From NCBI GenBank assembly GCA_964576925.1, contig CAZNWJ010000014.1:19075-83074 (forward strand): a stretch of 64,000 bases of DNA. Direction: 5' to 3'. This DNA comes from JADJGC01 sp964576925 (GTDB lineage Bacteria > Zixibacteria > MSB-5A5 > CAIYYT01). The notes beneath the pieces are model-generated. The model did no database searches and was not told where the DNA came from. It was given only the letters and a program-made list of their open reading frames with translations. Below are positions 1 through 8,155 of the stretch, piece after piece; within the stretch, counting starts at the first letter, position 1; every line of letters starts with the position of its first letter. A program made the position numbers and the translations under genes.

Positions 1-30
1 GTCGCCCAGTCGGAACTGTAGAAATTCCAC
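1..30 (-). CDS. Possible start of a gene running off the left edge (partial)
   Basis: On the minus strand a reading frame is open from 117 to the window edge. Within it a GTG codon at 30-28 lies 8 nt after a purine-rich GAGGAAGGGG stretch (48-39). The ten visible codons read VEFLQFRLGD if translation starts there. The upstream part of the frame (39 codons in all, after a TAG at 120-118) also looks protein-like (IALIGGVEEG), so this could instead be the tail of a longer, interrupted gene. Too little is visible to assign a family. Confidence 0.2.
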   Translation of the reverse strand, partial: MEFLQFRLGD

Positions 31-225
31 TACCGTTGCCCCTTCCTCTACGCCCCCGATTAATGCTATCCGGCCATCTCCTGGAGTCGACCGGCGTCCA
101 TTACGCCAAAAGTCCTTCTATAAGGTATATGCAGTGAGTTCCCGGTTTGTTTGCCGTTGTTAACCACAATCTACCAAACCGTCGATCTTCACGAAAGAGA
201 ACCGGGAGCGATGATGCGGCGGGCC

Positions 226-1074
226 TTAGGGCTCCTGAGGAACGGCTTCTTTGTTAGCGGCCTGCGGAGTCTTGAACCACTCCAGGAAGGCGATGGTCCA
301 GAGATTGCTGTTCCAGGCGCCCAGGTAGCCATAGACGGGAACGGAGATCAGCAGGCTGAAGCCGTACTTGATTAATTGGGAAAAGACGTTGTCGCCTGCC
401 AGTGCCGTCAAGATGCTTTGCGGAATGAGCACCATGAATGTCAGCGGTAAAATGATGGCAATTGTAATCAGAACAGCGACAACCGCCAGGCCGATTGATG
501 GCCACAGGCGAGTTTTGAAGAGCGCATAGCCGCGTTGCACAGCATCCAGCACCTGCAAATTGTCGAGGACGAGATTGCGGTAAGCATAGCAGCTGATTGC
601 ATAGATCGCGAGAACGGCAGCTATCAGTACCGGCACAAAGAACAGCCCGACTACAAGAGCGAGCAACGGATGCACAACCGCAGCGATAATCAGCGGCAAG
701 AGCAGCATAATGACTACAGCGAGAGTAATCGCGAACCACACCAGCGTTAAGAGAAGATAACGGAGAAAGAAATCGGAGCCCTGGCGAAAAGACTCCCCCG
801 CCAGCACCGCGCCGCCGCGGTGTCCGGTGGTCGCCGCCAGTATCAGGGCCGGGTTAATCAGGATCGACGCAACAAACATGATCAGCGCCATCAGACCGCC
901 GACGAGCACCAGAGCCAAGACTTCGTCCCACGGAAACTCCTGGCCTGGAGTGTAGTTGACTTGATAGAAACTCTCTCCGAGCAATTGCGGAGACAGCAGG
1001 AAGCCCACGAGCCACATCCAGCGATATCGCCAGGTGAGAGCGAACGAGGCGCGAAGGATCTCACTGAAGTTCAT
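226..1074 (-). CDS. Multi-pass integral membrane protein of unknown function
   Basis: A 282-residue protein dominated by long hydrophobic segments: roughly residues 15-30, 52-80, 105-160 (a double or triple span), 195-225 and 235-260. The short soluble tail is charged and proline-containing. The pattern resembles the membrane domain found in glycerophosphoryl-diester-phosphodiesterase-type and DUF4013-like proteins, but no catalytic motif is present, so I give no function. The ATG start at 1074-1072 has only a weak purine stretch upstream. The next gene upstream on the same strand starts at 1452, about 70 nt separate the two, and they may be cotranscribed. Confidence 0.75.
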   Translation of the reverse strand: MNFSEILRASFALTWRYRWMWLVGFLLSPQLLGESFYQVNYTPGQEFPWDEVLALVLVGGLMALIMFVASILINPALILAATTGHRGGAVLAGESFRQGSDFFLRYLLLTLVWFAITLAVVIMLLLPLIIAAVVHPLLALVVGLFFVPVLIAAVLAIYAISCYAYRNLVLDNLQVLDAVQRGYALFKTRLWPSIGLAVVAVLITIAIILPLTFMVLIPQSILTALAGDNVFSQLIKYGFSLLISVPVYGYLGAWNSNLWTIAFLEWFKTPQAANKEAVPQEP

Positions 1075-1146
1075 TGCCTATCAATCTCGCGCGCGGGGAG
1101 TCAATAGGCAAGCGCAATTCTCTCGTCAGCAGGCTATCGCTGGAGT

Positions 1147-1452
1147 CTATTTCTTGCGCACGAATCGCGAGATCGCGACAGACAATTCCTGATGGATGTT
1201 CTTGATTTTGGCGTCTTTGACTTCCCAAAGCGAGCGGTGCATCGCTTGGCGGATCGCGAAGAGCATCGCCTCGCCGGCTGCGCCCTGGGCAGCAAGATTT
1301 TGGATCGCAGACTTGGCGCGCGAGGGTCCGGAGTTAGGATTGTTCCAGAGGGTGATGAGCGAATTGAGGACACCGGCAACTTCGAAGGCTGTTGGCGCTG
1401 TCGTCGCGGCGATATAGCCTCGTTTCAACGTGATGTCTGAGTATTTTGGCAT
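1147..1452 (-). CDS. Small hypothetical protein, predicted helical
   Basis: A 101-residue protein rich in Ala, Ile and Lys, without Cys, signal peptide or membrane span. The start is well supported: a GAAAGGAAG ribosome-binding stretch lies just upstream of the ATG at 1452-1450. The sequence suggests a short soluble helical bundle with a basic C-terminus (RFVRKK). Two opposite-strand frames over the same stretch have poorer composition and no ribosome-binding site. I do not recognise the family. It lies about 70 nt upstream of the membrane protein on the same strand. Confidence 0.6.
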   Translation of the reverse strand: MPKYSDITLKRGYIAATTAPTAFEVAGVLNSLITLWNNPNSGPSRAKSAIQNLAAQGAAGEAMLFAIRQAMHRSLWEVKDAKIKNIHQELSVAISRFVRKK

Positions 1453-1597
1453 TTGCGTTTCTTCCTTTCTTCACAGACAACTGTCGAACCGGGGACAGCG
1501 ACGTTCAGATATTGCCCTCAAACTCGCATTTAGTCTCACAACCTATTTAACGATATAGCCTTATGGAGCAACAGCGCAAGGCGCACAAGAAATTATC

Positions 1598-1625
1598 TTG
1601 ACAGATTTCAACATGGAGCTATTAT
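1598..1625 (+). promoter_or_regulatory. Predicted sigma70 promoter (TTGACA-N16-TATTAT)
   Basis: A perfect -35 hexamer TTGACA (1598-1603), a 16-bp spacer and TATTAT (1620-1625) predict a transcript starting near 1632. No annotated gene starts immediately downstream. The transcript would first cross the 32-codon ORF and then meet a terminator at 1828-1861. Confidence 0.55.
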
Positions 1626-1706
1626 GGTGCAACAATCAGCCGATGTAAATCGTTAGTTGTGAACATTGGTTGTACCGAAATGTGATTCTCAGGAGACGGT
1701 ATCTTA

Positions 1707-1805
1707 ATGATTATGTGTTCCAGAACCAGACTCGCCAATGTCAAGGGCGTAGTGTGCCCGCGACAGTACCGGGTTCCGTCTCGAGATTTCCCTGATTTAG
1801 AATGA
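1707..1805 (+). CDS. Candidate small protein or leader peptide (32 codons)
   Basis: An ATG at 1707 is preceded by AGGAGA (1691-1696, a slightly long 10-nt spacing) and runs 32 codons to TGA at 1803-1805. The product starts MIMCSRTRLANVKG and is Arg/Val-rich with two Cys and no membrane span. It lies between the strong promoter at 1598-1625 and an intrinsic terminator that begins 23 nt after the stop, so promoter, ORF and terminator form a complete unit. It could equally be a non-coding RNA, or the leader of an attenuator controlling the ABC exporter. It has no recognised family. Confidence 0.3.
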   Translation: MIMCSRTRLANVKGVVCPRQYRVPSRDFPDLE

Positions 1806-1827
1806 TAGAACAAACACGGAAAGTTTC

Positions 1828-1861
1828 GAGCCGGACCCTCCAAAGTCCGGCTCTTTTTTTT
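1828..1861 (+). terminator. Intrinsic terminator upstream of the ABC exporter genes
   Basis: A perfect 9-bp stem (1828-1836 with 1845-1853, GAGCCGGAC/GTCCGGCTC) with an 8-nt loop is followed by eight T residues. It is oriented for plus-strand transcripts. It lies 55 nt before the ABC gene start, so it either ends the small transcript starting near 1632 or acts as a conditional attenuator. Confidence 0.8.
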
Positions 1862-1915
1862 GCGCAGGTGGCCGGACGAGTAGCGCAAACGCAAAGATGA
1901 AAAGAGAATAATCAA

Positions 1916-3820
1916 ATGGATTCAGTTTTTTACGAACAGGAACAGGAAAGCGGCATCAGCAGCAAGGAAGCGTTTCGGGGCTTGCTTCCCCTGCTGCGGC
2001 CGCATCGGCGCCGACTGCTGCTCAATCTTGGGCTGCTGGTGATTGCCACCGTACTGTCGCTGGTAGGGCCGATTATCATCCAGAAGGCGATCGATATTGC
2101 CTCATCCGGCGGTCAGGCAGCGATCAGCCAGAGTCTTCCGGAAACTGCAACAACGAGCGCCGACGCGGCAGCCATCAAGGAGACGATCGTCCGCTGGTCA
2201 CTGCTCTACATCGGCGTGCTGCTGGTATTCCTGGTGACGAGCTACATCCAGCGCGTCCACCTTGAAATAATCGGCCAGGATATCATAACCGGTTTGAAGC
2301 AGAGATGTTTTGACCATGTCCTCGGCTTGTCCGTGTCATTCTACGACCGCAATCCGGTGGGACGGCTCTTATCGCGGGTGGAATCGGACGGCGAATCGTT
2401 GCGGCAGCTGTTTGCCAATATCGTCGTGATGATCATCGGCGATGTCTTGATGATCGGCGGCACCCTGGTAGTAATGTTCTACTACAATTGGAAGCTGACG
2501 CTGATCATTGTCACGCTGGCGCCGATTGTCGCTGCGCTGATCTGGCTCTACCAGAGATTCACGACGCCGCGCTTTCTCGAAGTACGGAAGCGGATGGCCG
2601 ACGTGACGGCGACAATGACCGAATTCCTGCAAGGTATGAGCGTCGTGCAGGTTTTTAACCGGCAGGCCTGGGTAACGGAAAGGATGCGCACGGTGAATCG
2701 CGCGAAGTATCGCGTCGAAGCGCAGGCGCATCTCGGCAATACGGCGTTCGGCAATGCACTGGTGTTCCTCGAGAAAGTTGCGATCGCGATGATCACGTTT
2801 TTCGGGGCGATGCTGGTGCTGTCGGCCTCGGGCGCGGGAGCCGCCGCGAGCGGCATGTCGGCCGGCGTGATCGTCGCGTTCATCTTGTACATCCGGCGGT
2901 TTTTCGATCCGATCCATAGATCGGCGGAAGAACTGCACGTGATTCAGAGAGCGATCGCCGGCGCGCGGCGGATATTCGCGCTGTTGAACAACAACGAGCG
3001 CATTGCCCAGACAGACTCGCCGCGGCGATGGGAGTCGTTCAGCGACGTCATTCGCTTCGAGAATGTCGGGCTCTCGTATACGAAGGACGAGAAGTTTGCC
3101 GTCCGCGAGATCTCGTTTGAGATCCGGCGCGGCGAAAAGGTTGCGCTGGTAGGTGTTACCGGCGGCGGCAAGAGCACGCTGGCAAATCTGCTGCTGCGGT
3201 ACTACGATCCGACGGAGGGCCGGATCACGGTTGACGGCATCGACATTCGCGATTTACGGCTGGACGATCTGCGCGCCAAGTTCGGTCTGGTGTTGCAGGA
3301 TATCTTCCTCTTCCCCGGCAATGTGCGAGAAAACATTACGCTGGAGAAGACGGGAGTCTCTGATGAATCGCTGCGGGCAGCCGCGCAGCTGGTGTCGGCT
3401 GATCGATTCATCGAGAGAATGGAGAAGGGATACGACACCCAGATTTCGGAGCGCGGCGGCAACCTGAGTCGCGGCGAGCGGCAATTGCTATCATTTGCGC
3501 GCGCGCTGGTGTTCAATCCCCAGATCTTGTTGCTGGACGAGGCGACCAGTTCTGTTGACCCCGACACCGAGAAGCGGATTCAGCTGGCGCTCAAGCGACT
3601 GCTGACGGGACGGACGTCGCTGATCATCGCGCATCGACTGTCGACGATTCTCGACGCCGACAAGATCCTGGTGCTGCGCGAAGGCCGCATTATCGAAAGC
3701 GGCACGCATCGCGAACTCCTGGCCGCGGGCGGTTACTACCGGAAGCTATACCGCCTGCAGTTCCAGGAAGTGGAGAAAGTGAAGGTAGAGGATGTGGAAC
3801 AAATTCAAGTGGCTGATTAG
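1916..3820 (+). CDS. ABC exporter half-transporter, catalytic-site subunit
   Basis: A 634-residue fused permease-ATPase. About six membrane spans fill residues 35-345 and an ABC ATPase follows. Walker A is GVTGGGKST (413-421), the Walker B end and catalytic Glu are D541-E542, and the switch His is H573 in IIAHRLST. The signature is non-canonical (LSRGERQ, about 518-523). The gene overlaps the next ABC gene by 29 bp, so the two proteins probably form a heterodimer of the BmrCD / TM287-288 type that exports a lipid, drug or peptide; the substrate cannot be read from sequence. The ATG at 1916 follows AT-rich, purine-rich sequence. The terminator upstream could attenuate expression. Confidence 0.93.
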   Translation: MDSVFYEQEQESGISSKEAFRGLLPLLRPHRRRLLLNLGLLVIATVLSLVGPIIIQKAIDIASSGGQAAISQSLPETATTSADAAAIKETIVRWSLLYIGVLLVFLVTSYIQRVHLEIIGQDIITGLKQRCFDHVLGLSVSFYDRNPVGRLLSRVESDGESLRQLFANIVVMIIGDVLMIGGTLVVMFYYNWKLTLIIVTLAPIVAALIWLYQRFTTPRFLEVRKRMADVTATMTEFLQGMSVVQVFNRQAWVTERMRTVNRAKYRVEAQAHLGNTAFGNALVFLEKVAIAMITFFGAMLVLSASGAGAAASGMSAGVIVAFILYIRRFFDPIHRSAEELHVIQRAIAGARRIFALLNNNERIAQTDSPRRWESFSDVIRFENVGLSYTKDEKFAVREISFEIRRGEKVALVGVTGGGKSTLANLLLRYYDPTEGRITVDGIDIRDLRLDDLRAKFGLVLQDIFLFPGNVRENITLEKTGVSDESLRAAAQLVSADRFIERMEKGYDTQISERGGNLSRGERQLLSFARALVFNPQILLLDEATSSVDPDTEKRIQLALKRLLTGRTSLIIAHRLSTILDADKILVLREGRIIESGTHRELLAAGGYYRKLYRLQFQEVEKVKVEDVEQIQVAD

Positions 3821-5585
3821 CGGCTACCGCAATCATAAGCTGGCGCTGGCCTGGCTGTTGATCGGCACACCAATGATATGCGCGTTCTATGTCACGGAAC
3901 CGCTGGTGCTGAAGTACATCTTTGATATCCTGGTTGAGGGACACGGGACATTGCCGGGATACCTGCAACCGTTGGCGAGAATAGCGGAGAATGTCGGATT
4001 GTCGCCGATCGCAGGCGCGGCGGCTATCCAGGTATTCTACGCGATCGTGATCTTCGCGGTTTATGCCTCGGTCCAGGGGACGCGCGCCTGGATGAATACG
4101 CGGCTGGAATGGGAATTTCGCCAGCGCGTCTTCGACTCGACCACCGAGAAGGGCCCGAACTTCTTCAACACGTATCGCACGGGTGACCTGGTCACACGGA
4201 TGACCGACGACGTGGCGGAGAAGCTTTCATGGTTTGCCTGTTCGGGGATCTTTCGATTCTACGAGGCGCTGCTGGTGGTGTGCTTCGCCGTCTACCAGAT
4301 GGTGAATCTCAATGCCGAGTTGACGCTGTACACAGTGACGCCGCTGCCGATCCTGGTGGTCATATTCATGCTGACCTCCAGCGCTTTGGATCGTCGCTTT
4401 GACCGACTGCAAAGCCGGATCTCCGACTTGAACAGCGTCATGGAGGCGTGTTTCTCGGGGATCAGAGTCGTCAAGGCTTACAGCCGCGAGGAGATGTGGC
4501 ACCGGCGATTTGCCAAGACAATGGCCGAGCGGCGCGCGGCAGAAATCGGTGTGGTGCGCGCCTGGGCGGGGATCGAGTCGCTCTACATGTACATCTGGCA
4601 GGTCGGGCTCGCCCTGGTACTCCTGGTGGGCGGCGCGATGACGGTCGACGCCAAAATCACCGTTGGTGATTTCGTTGCCTTCTCGACCTACATCATGTTT
4701 CTCGTCTATCCGATGTTCGACATCGGGCAGTTCGTCGTAAAAAGCCGCCAGTCCGCGGTAAGCATCGGCCGCCTGATGGAAGTGCAGAATTTCGCACCGA
4801 TGGTGATCAATCACAATGAGGCGGTGCCGTCCCTGGGATTCGAGCGTGTTCGCTTCGACCGCGTTTCCTTTTCGTTTGGAACAAACGGACACAGCGCGGT
4901 GAAGGGCGTAAGCTTTGAGGTGCGCAAGGGCCAGACGGTAGCGCTGGTTGGCCGCGTCGGTTCGGGCAAGAGCACGATCTTGCAGTTGTTGATGCGGGTA
5001 GTCGACCCGAGCGAAGGCCAGATATTCGTAGATGACCGACCGTTGCGGACAATCGCGCTGGACGATTTCCGCAATATCGTCGGGTACGTCCCGCAAGAGC
5101 CGATATTGTTCTCCGATACCATCGAGGGCAATATCCGGTTCGGCGAGAACCGCGTAGCGGCGGAGCGGATTCAGGAAGTAGTCAGTCTCGCGCAGCTTGA
5201 AGAGCAGATGCAGCGATTCCCCAATGGATTGCAGACACGCATTGGCACGCGCGGGTTGACGATCTCGGGCGGTGAGAAGCAACGCGTGGCGATTGCGCGG
5301 GCATTGGCGCGCAATCCGAAGATTTTGATTCTCGACGATTGCACTTCAGCGCTGGATGCGCGCACAGAGGAGCGGCTGTGGGCGGCGCTGCACGAAGTCA
5401 TGCCCGACATGACCTGTTTTGTCGTTACGCACCGCACCAAGACGCTGCGCAAAGCAGACGTGATCTTGCTGCTGGACGATGGCGCGGTAGTCGACTTAGG
5501 CACGCACGAGGAACTAATCGAGCGCTCGCCGGCGTATCGAGAACTGTACTCGCGCAGTGAGTTGGAGGAGGCCGTAACGCAGTGA
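3792..5585 (+). CDS. ABC exporter half-transporter, degenerate-site subunit
   Basis: A 597-residue fused permease-ATPase. Membrane spans lie within about 20-320, Walker A (GRVGSGKST) starts at 387, and the signature is canonical ISGGEKQ. Walker B ends D515-D516: the usual catalytic Glu is replaced by Asp. With the partner's altered signature this predicts one composite ATP site with normal motifs (partner Walker A/B plus this signature) and one degenerate site (this Walker A/B plus the partner's LSRGERQ). The start lies inside the previous gene after GAAGGTAGAGG, pointing to translational coupling. A GC-rich hairpin follows the stop. Confidence 0.93.
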   Translation: MWNKFKWLISGYRNHKLALAWLLIGTPMICAFYVTEPLVLKYIFDILVEGHGTLPGYLQPLARIAENVGLSPIAGAAAIQVFYAIVIFAVYASVQGTRAWMNTRLEWEFRQRVFDSTTEKGPNFFNTYRTGDLVTRMTDDVAEKLSWFACSGIFRFYEALLVVCFAVYQMVNLNAELTLYTVTPLPILVVIFMLTSSALDRRFDRLQSRISDLNSVMEACFSGIRVVKAYSREEMWHRRFAKTMAERRAAEIGVVRAWAGIESLYMYIWQVGLALVLLVGGAMTVDAKITVGDFVAFSTYIMFLVYPMFDIGQFVVKSRQSAVSIGRLMEVQNFAPMVINHNEAVPSLGFERVRFDRVSFSFGTNGHSAVKGVSFEVRKGQTVALVGRVGSGKSTILQLLMRVVDPSEGQIFVDDRPLRTIALDDFRNIVGYVPQEPILFSDTIEGNIRFGENRVAAERIQEVVSLAQLEEQMQRFPNGLQTRIGTRGLTISGGEKQRVAIARALARNPKILILDDCTSALDARTEERLWAALHEVMPDMTCFVVTHRTKTLRKADVILLLDDGAVVDLGTHEELIERSPAYRELYSRSELEEAVTQ

Positions 5586-5590
5586 GGCAG

Positions 5591-5620
5591 GCGGGCGGAA
5601 ACTGATCGGTTTCGGCCCGC
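5591..5620. terminator. Hairpin between convergent genes
   Basis: GCGGGC (5591-5596) pairs with GCCCGC (5615-5620), continued inward by GAAAC/GTTTC around a 6-nt loop. It lies between the ABC operon (plus) and the end of the respiratory operon (minus). No U-tract follows on either side, so it may act as a stabilising or factor-dependent terminator for both. Confidence 0.45.
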
Positions 5621-5633
5621 TGCGCCGGGAATG

Positions 5634-6047
5634 TCAAAGGTGGTAAAGCATCAAATAGACAGCGATACCGCTCACCGAAACGAACATCCAGACGGGCCAG
5701 AGCCAGCGCACAATGCGCCGGTGCTTCTGGAATCGGCCCCTGAATGCATGCCGCACGGCGACGACAATGAAGGGCGTCATTAATGCCGCCAGTAACACAT
5801 GTGGAATCAGGATGGCGAAGTATACTGGTCGGGTCCAATCGTGGTGCGGATACGGGACTGATCCGACGGCGTAGTGATAGACCAGATAGGAAGTCAGGAA
5901 CAGTGCCGAGGTGGCCAGCGCTGCAAGCATAAAGCGTTTATGAGTCGCTTCCCTGCCCCGCTTGATGTTCACATAGCCGAGGAGAAGCCACAAGGCGCTG
6001 ATCGCGTTAAGGATGGCATTTACTGTAGAAAGAAAACTCAGGTCCAT
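5634..6047 (-). CDS. DUF420 membrane protein, probable cytochrome oxidase assembly factor
   Basis: A 137-residue protein with four predicted spans (about 8-26, 42-60, 76-100 and 112-134). Conserved His residues sit at membrane edges (HKRF, YHYAVGS, HHDW, LIPHVLLA, HRRI), typical of DUF420 proteins (YozB; CtaM-like), which several bacteria need for heme-A oxidase maturation. It is the last gene of the ACIII-caa3 operon and begins one base from the end of the upstream SCO gene, so it is almost certainly cotranscribed. Family assignment is firm; the exact step (probably metal or heme delivery) is inferred from context. Confidence 0.85.
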   Translation of the reverse strand: MDLSFLSTVNAILNAISALWLLLGYVNIKRGREATHKRFMLAALATSALFLTSYLVYHYAVGSVPYPHHDWTRPVYFAILIPHVLLAALMTPFIVVAVRHAFRGRFQKHRRIVRWLWPVWMFVSVSGIAVYLMLYHL

Positions 6048-6646
6048 TACAACTCCCGGACCAGTTGACGCACGTGCTGTCGAAGCAACTGGAGTTCAGC
6101 TTCGTCGTCGTAACTATAGTAGCCGCGGATCTGGCCGAACTGATCAACTAGTACCAGGCGGGCCGGATGACCCGCCGGAAGTTCGGAAGCGTCGAGAAGG
6201 AATCCCTTTTCAATAAGATTCTGAATCTCCAGGATTGGACCGCGCGCGAAACTCCACCGGTGATCGTCGACTCCGACCGAATCGGCATAGCGCCGCAGAA
6301 TCTCCGGAGTGTCAAACTCGGGATCGACGGAGATCGAGAGAAACCGGACTTTGTCGGACGGACGGTACAATTCGTAGAGCTCGCCGATTATGTTCGTCAT
6401 GCGCGGGCAGATGCCCGGGCAACGCGTGAACATGAAATTGACGATGTGAATTCGACCGTTAAGCGAGTCGCGGGTAACGGCACTATTGTCGCGCTCCGTA
6501 AGTGCAAAGTGCGGCAGCACAGCGATCACGGAAATCTCCGAACGCGAGCTCTCCGCCCAATTGATGACGATGGCTGCAATAACCGCCAGCAGAGCGATTA
6601 CTGGGGCGCTCCAAAGGATTGACTTGGGGACGGAGTTAGTCGGCAT
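6047..6646 (-). CDS. SCO1/SenC-family copper chaperone (second copy)
   Basis: A 199-residue protein with an N-terminal membrane anchor (about 11-29) and a thioredoxin-fold SCO domain. The copper ligands are visible: C76 and C80 in CPGIC, and H160 in the AGHPARLVLVD segment. SCO proteins deliver copper to the CuA centre of oxidase subunit II or keep its Cys pair reduced. This is one of two SCO genes in the operon; the other lies before coxB and has its membrane anchor at the C-terminus. The pair may split copper delivery and thiol reduction, but that is inference. The stop codon region abuts the DUF420 start. Confidence 0.93.
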   Translation of the reverse strand: MPTNSVPKSILWSAPVIALLAVIAAIVINWAESSRSEISVIAVLPHFALTERDNSAVTRDSLNGRIHIVNFMFTRCPGICPRMTNIIGELYELYRPSDKVRFLSISVDPEFDTPEILRRYADSVGVDDHRWSFARGPILEIQNLIEKGFLLDASELPAGHPARLVLVDQFGQIRGYYSYDDEAELQLLRQHVRQLVREL

Positions 6647-6658
6647 CGGGATCCACCT

Positions 6659-7579
6659 TCATTTCCGGACCACGGAGGTATACAGGACCAGTATGGCGCC
6701 AACAAAGAGCGACGCTGCCCACACGTGGAACAACTGCAGCAGCGGCGGCAACGCAACGGCGATCAGGCCGGTGCCAAGCGACATCTGCACGGCAATAAGG
6801 ATGATCAACCACCAAAGTGTATAGCGTACCAGCGGTTCCGGTTGCTTGACCGCACCGTAGATACGATAGCCAATGCCCAGAGTCAGGACGGCGAGCGTTA
6901 CGCCCAGCAAGACATGGACGAACTTGATGCCGCCGATCATGGCCAGGAGTTCGTGATCCGAAGCCAGCGGCCGACTCTCGATCAGCAATTCGATTTCACC
7001 CCTGATGCCGGCGCCGATCATGATCTGGAGAATCGTCAAGATCCACAGGGCGATAATCCAGCGCCCGAGAGTCTCGGGATAGCTTCGCCTGAACTCCTTG
7101 GAGCCTTCTTCATGGAAATAAGCCTGTTGAGTTACGTACGTCAGGAGACTGACAATGAGCAGAGCAATGACAAGATGAGTGGAGACCAGCAGTGGATTGA
7201 GTTCGGAGAGAACAACCTGGCCTCCCTGCCAGCCCTGGAAGGCGACGAGTACAGCCGCTAATAGCGACGGCCAGAGGATGCGCGGCTTCTTGCGGTATTG
7301 CACAATTGCCACGACGGCAGTAGCCGCAATCATCAAGCCAAGGAGCATGCCCGCCAGTCGATTGATGTATTCGATCCAGGCGAGGGCGAAGTTGAAATGT
7401 GTTGCGTCAATTTCGGGAGGAATCTGGCTGACATTGAGGGGCGGAAACCAGCCGCCAAAACAACGCGGCCAATCAGGACATCCCAGGCCCGCGCCGGAAA
7501 CGCGCACCAATCCGCCGGCAAAAATCACGATATACGTGCCGAGCGTCGACCAGAATGCTAGACGGCGAAAAACTGTCAT
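6659..7579 (-). CDS. ctaA: Heme A synthase (COX15/CtaA family)
   Basis: A 306-residue membrane protein with about eight spans that converts heme O to heme A for the downstream caa3 oxidase. The N-terminus has the characteristic GGLVRVSGAGLGCPDWP segment with its Cys, followed by a second Cys a few residues on. Later spans carry His residues in STHLVIA, KFVHVLLG and LFHVWAAS. The second-span motif that in Bacillus CtaA is ExxHR reads EYINR here, with Asn in place of His. I recall this variant from several FCB-group homologues, so it may be a subtype trait rather than a defect. It sits between the oxidase subunits and the second SCO gene. Confidence 0.93.
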   Translation of the reverse strand: MTVFRRLAFWSTLGTYIVIFAGGLVRVSGAGLGCPDWPRCFGGWFPPLNVSQIPPEIDATHFNFALAWIEYINRLAGMLLGLMIAATAVVAIVQYRKKPRILWPSLLAAVLVAFQGWQGGQVVLSELNPLLVSTHLVIALLIVSLLTYVTQQAYFHEEGSKEFRRSYPETLGRWIIALWILTILQIMIGAGIRGEIELLIESRPLASDHELLAMIGGIKFVHVLLGVTLAVLTLGIGYRIYGAVKQPEPLVRYTLWWLIILIAVQMSLGTGLIAVALPPLLQLFHVWAASLFVGAILVLYTSVVRK

Positions 7580-7662
7580 AGGGCAATGGTCAATTTAACC
7601 ATCGTGGAAGGATTTATCTACTTGAATTTGACCAAGTCCCGGCCATCCTGCCGGCTGCAGGA

Positions 7663-8151
7663 CTAATGTCCCCCCGGCACCTGAGCCGGATTCGTTGCCT
7701 TTGCCGAGTCGAGCGCATTCACCGCAGCTGTTGAATCGACCACTCTTGTTGAATCAACGATTGCCGTCGCGCCGTGACCACCGCCGGGAGTCATGGTCAT
7801 GGCATTGTACATCTCGGCACGCGGATTGATCGGCATTGCGACTTCAGGGCTGATATCGCCGCGACGCATAGTGTCGAACATCGTCAAGACGATGAAAACG
7901 GTCAGCAAGAGCAGACAGGCCGAGAATACAACGAAGAACAGCTTGTTGTCATACCAAAGGTGCATGAAGAAGAAGGCAACCAAAAGCGCCTTAATCGAGG
8001 CGATCGACAAGGCGATCACGAGATTGAAAGCCCCGAAATCATGTAGGGCGACTTCGACTGTAATGAAGGTCAGGATCAATAGGGCTGAGCCGACGGCAAG
8101 GTAGACCTTCAACGGCAAAATATGATGGTGTGACTTATGTTCAGCGCTCAT
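7663..8151 (-). CDS. coxD: Cytochrome c oxidase subunit IV-like protein
   Basis: A 162-residue protein with three membrane spans in the first 95 residues. The span-2/3 motif ASIKALLVAFFFMHLWYDNKL is typical of the prokaryotic cytochrome c oxidase subunit IV family. Beyond residue 100 is an unusual Ala/Thr/Pro-rich soluble extension of about 60 residues with repeated VDST units. The start follows coxC at a spacing of 4 nt. The subunit is structural in caa3-type oxidases. The extension is not part of the family core and its role is unknown. Confidence 0.88.
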   Translation of the reverse strand: MSAEHKSHHHILPLKVYLAVGSALLILTFITVEVALHDFGAFNLVIALSIASIKALLVAFFFMHLWYDNKLFFVVFSACLLLLTVFIVLTMFDTMRRGDISPEVAMPINPRAEMYNAMTMTPGGGHGATAIVDSTRVVDSTAAVNALDSAKATNPAQVPGGH

Positions 8152-8155
8152 TGGT

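Larger units (their letters stand above)
1453..1915. other. 463-bp intergenic region holding a small transcription unit
   Basis: This stretch between the minus-strand hypothetical and the ABC exporter genes holds, in order on the plus strand, a sigma70-type promoter, a 32-codon ORF with an upstream AGGAGA, and an intrinsic terminator. The terminator lies only about 55 nt before the ABC gene. No larger gene is evident. A minus-strand frame over most of the region has unfavourable composition and no convincing start. Confidence 0.6.

Noticed and set aside
254..739. A second frame within the first membrane-protein gene
   Set aside because: The product is Cys/Arg-rich with no consistent pattern, whereas the other frame on this strand gives regular membrane spans.
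1622..1915. A 97-codon minus-strand frame in the gap before the ABC genes
   Set aside because: There is no ribosome-binding site, the composition is non-coding, and the plus strand of the same interval carries a promoter and terminator.
4227..5282. A 351-codon open frame antisense to the second ABC gene
   Set aside because: It lies entirely inside an unambiguous ABC transporter gene and its product is rich in Arg/His/Gln with no recognisable domain. Long antisense frames are expected at this GC content.
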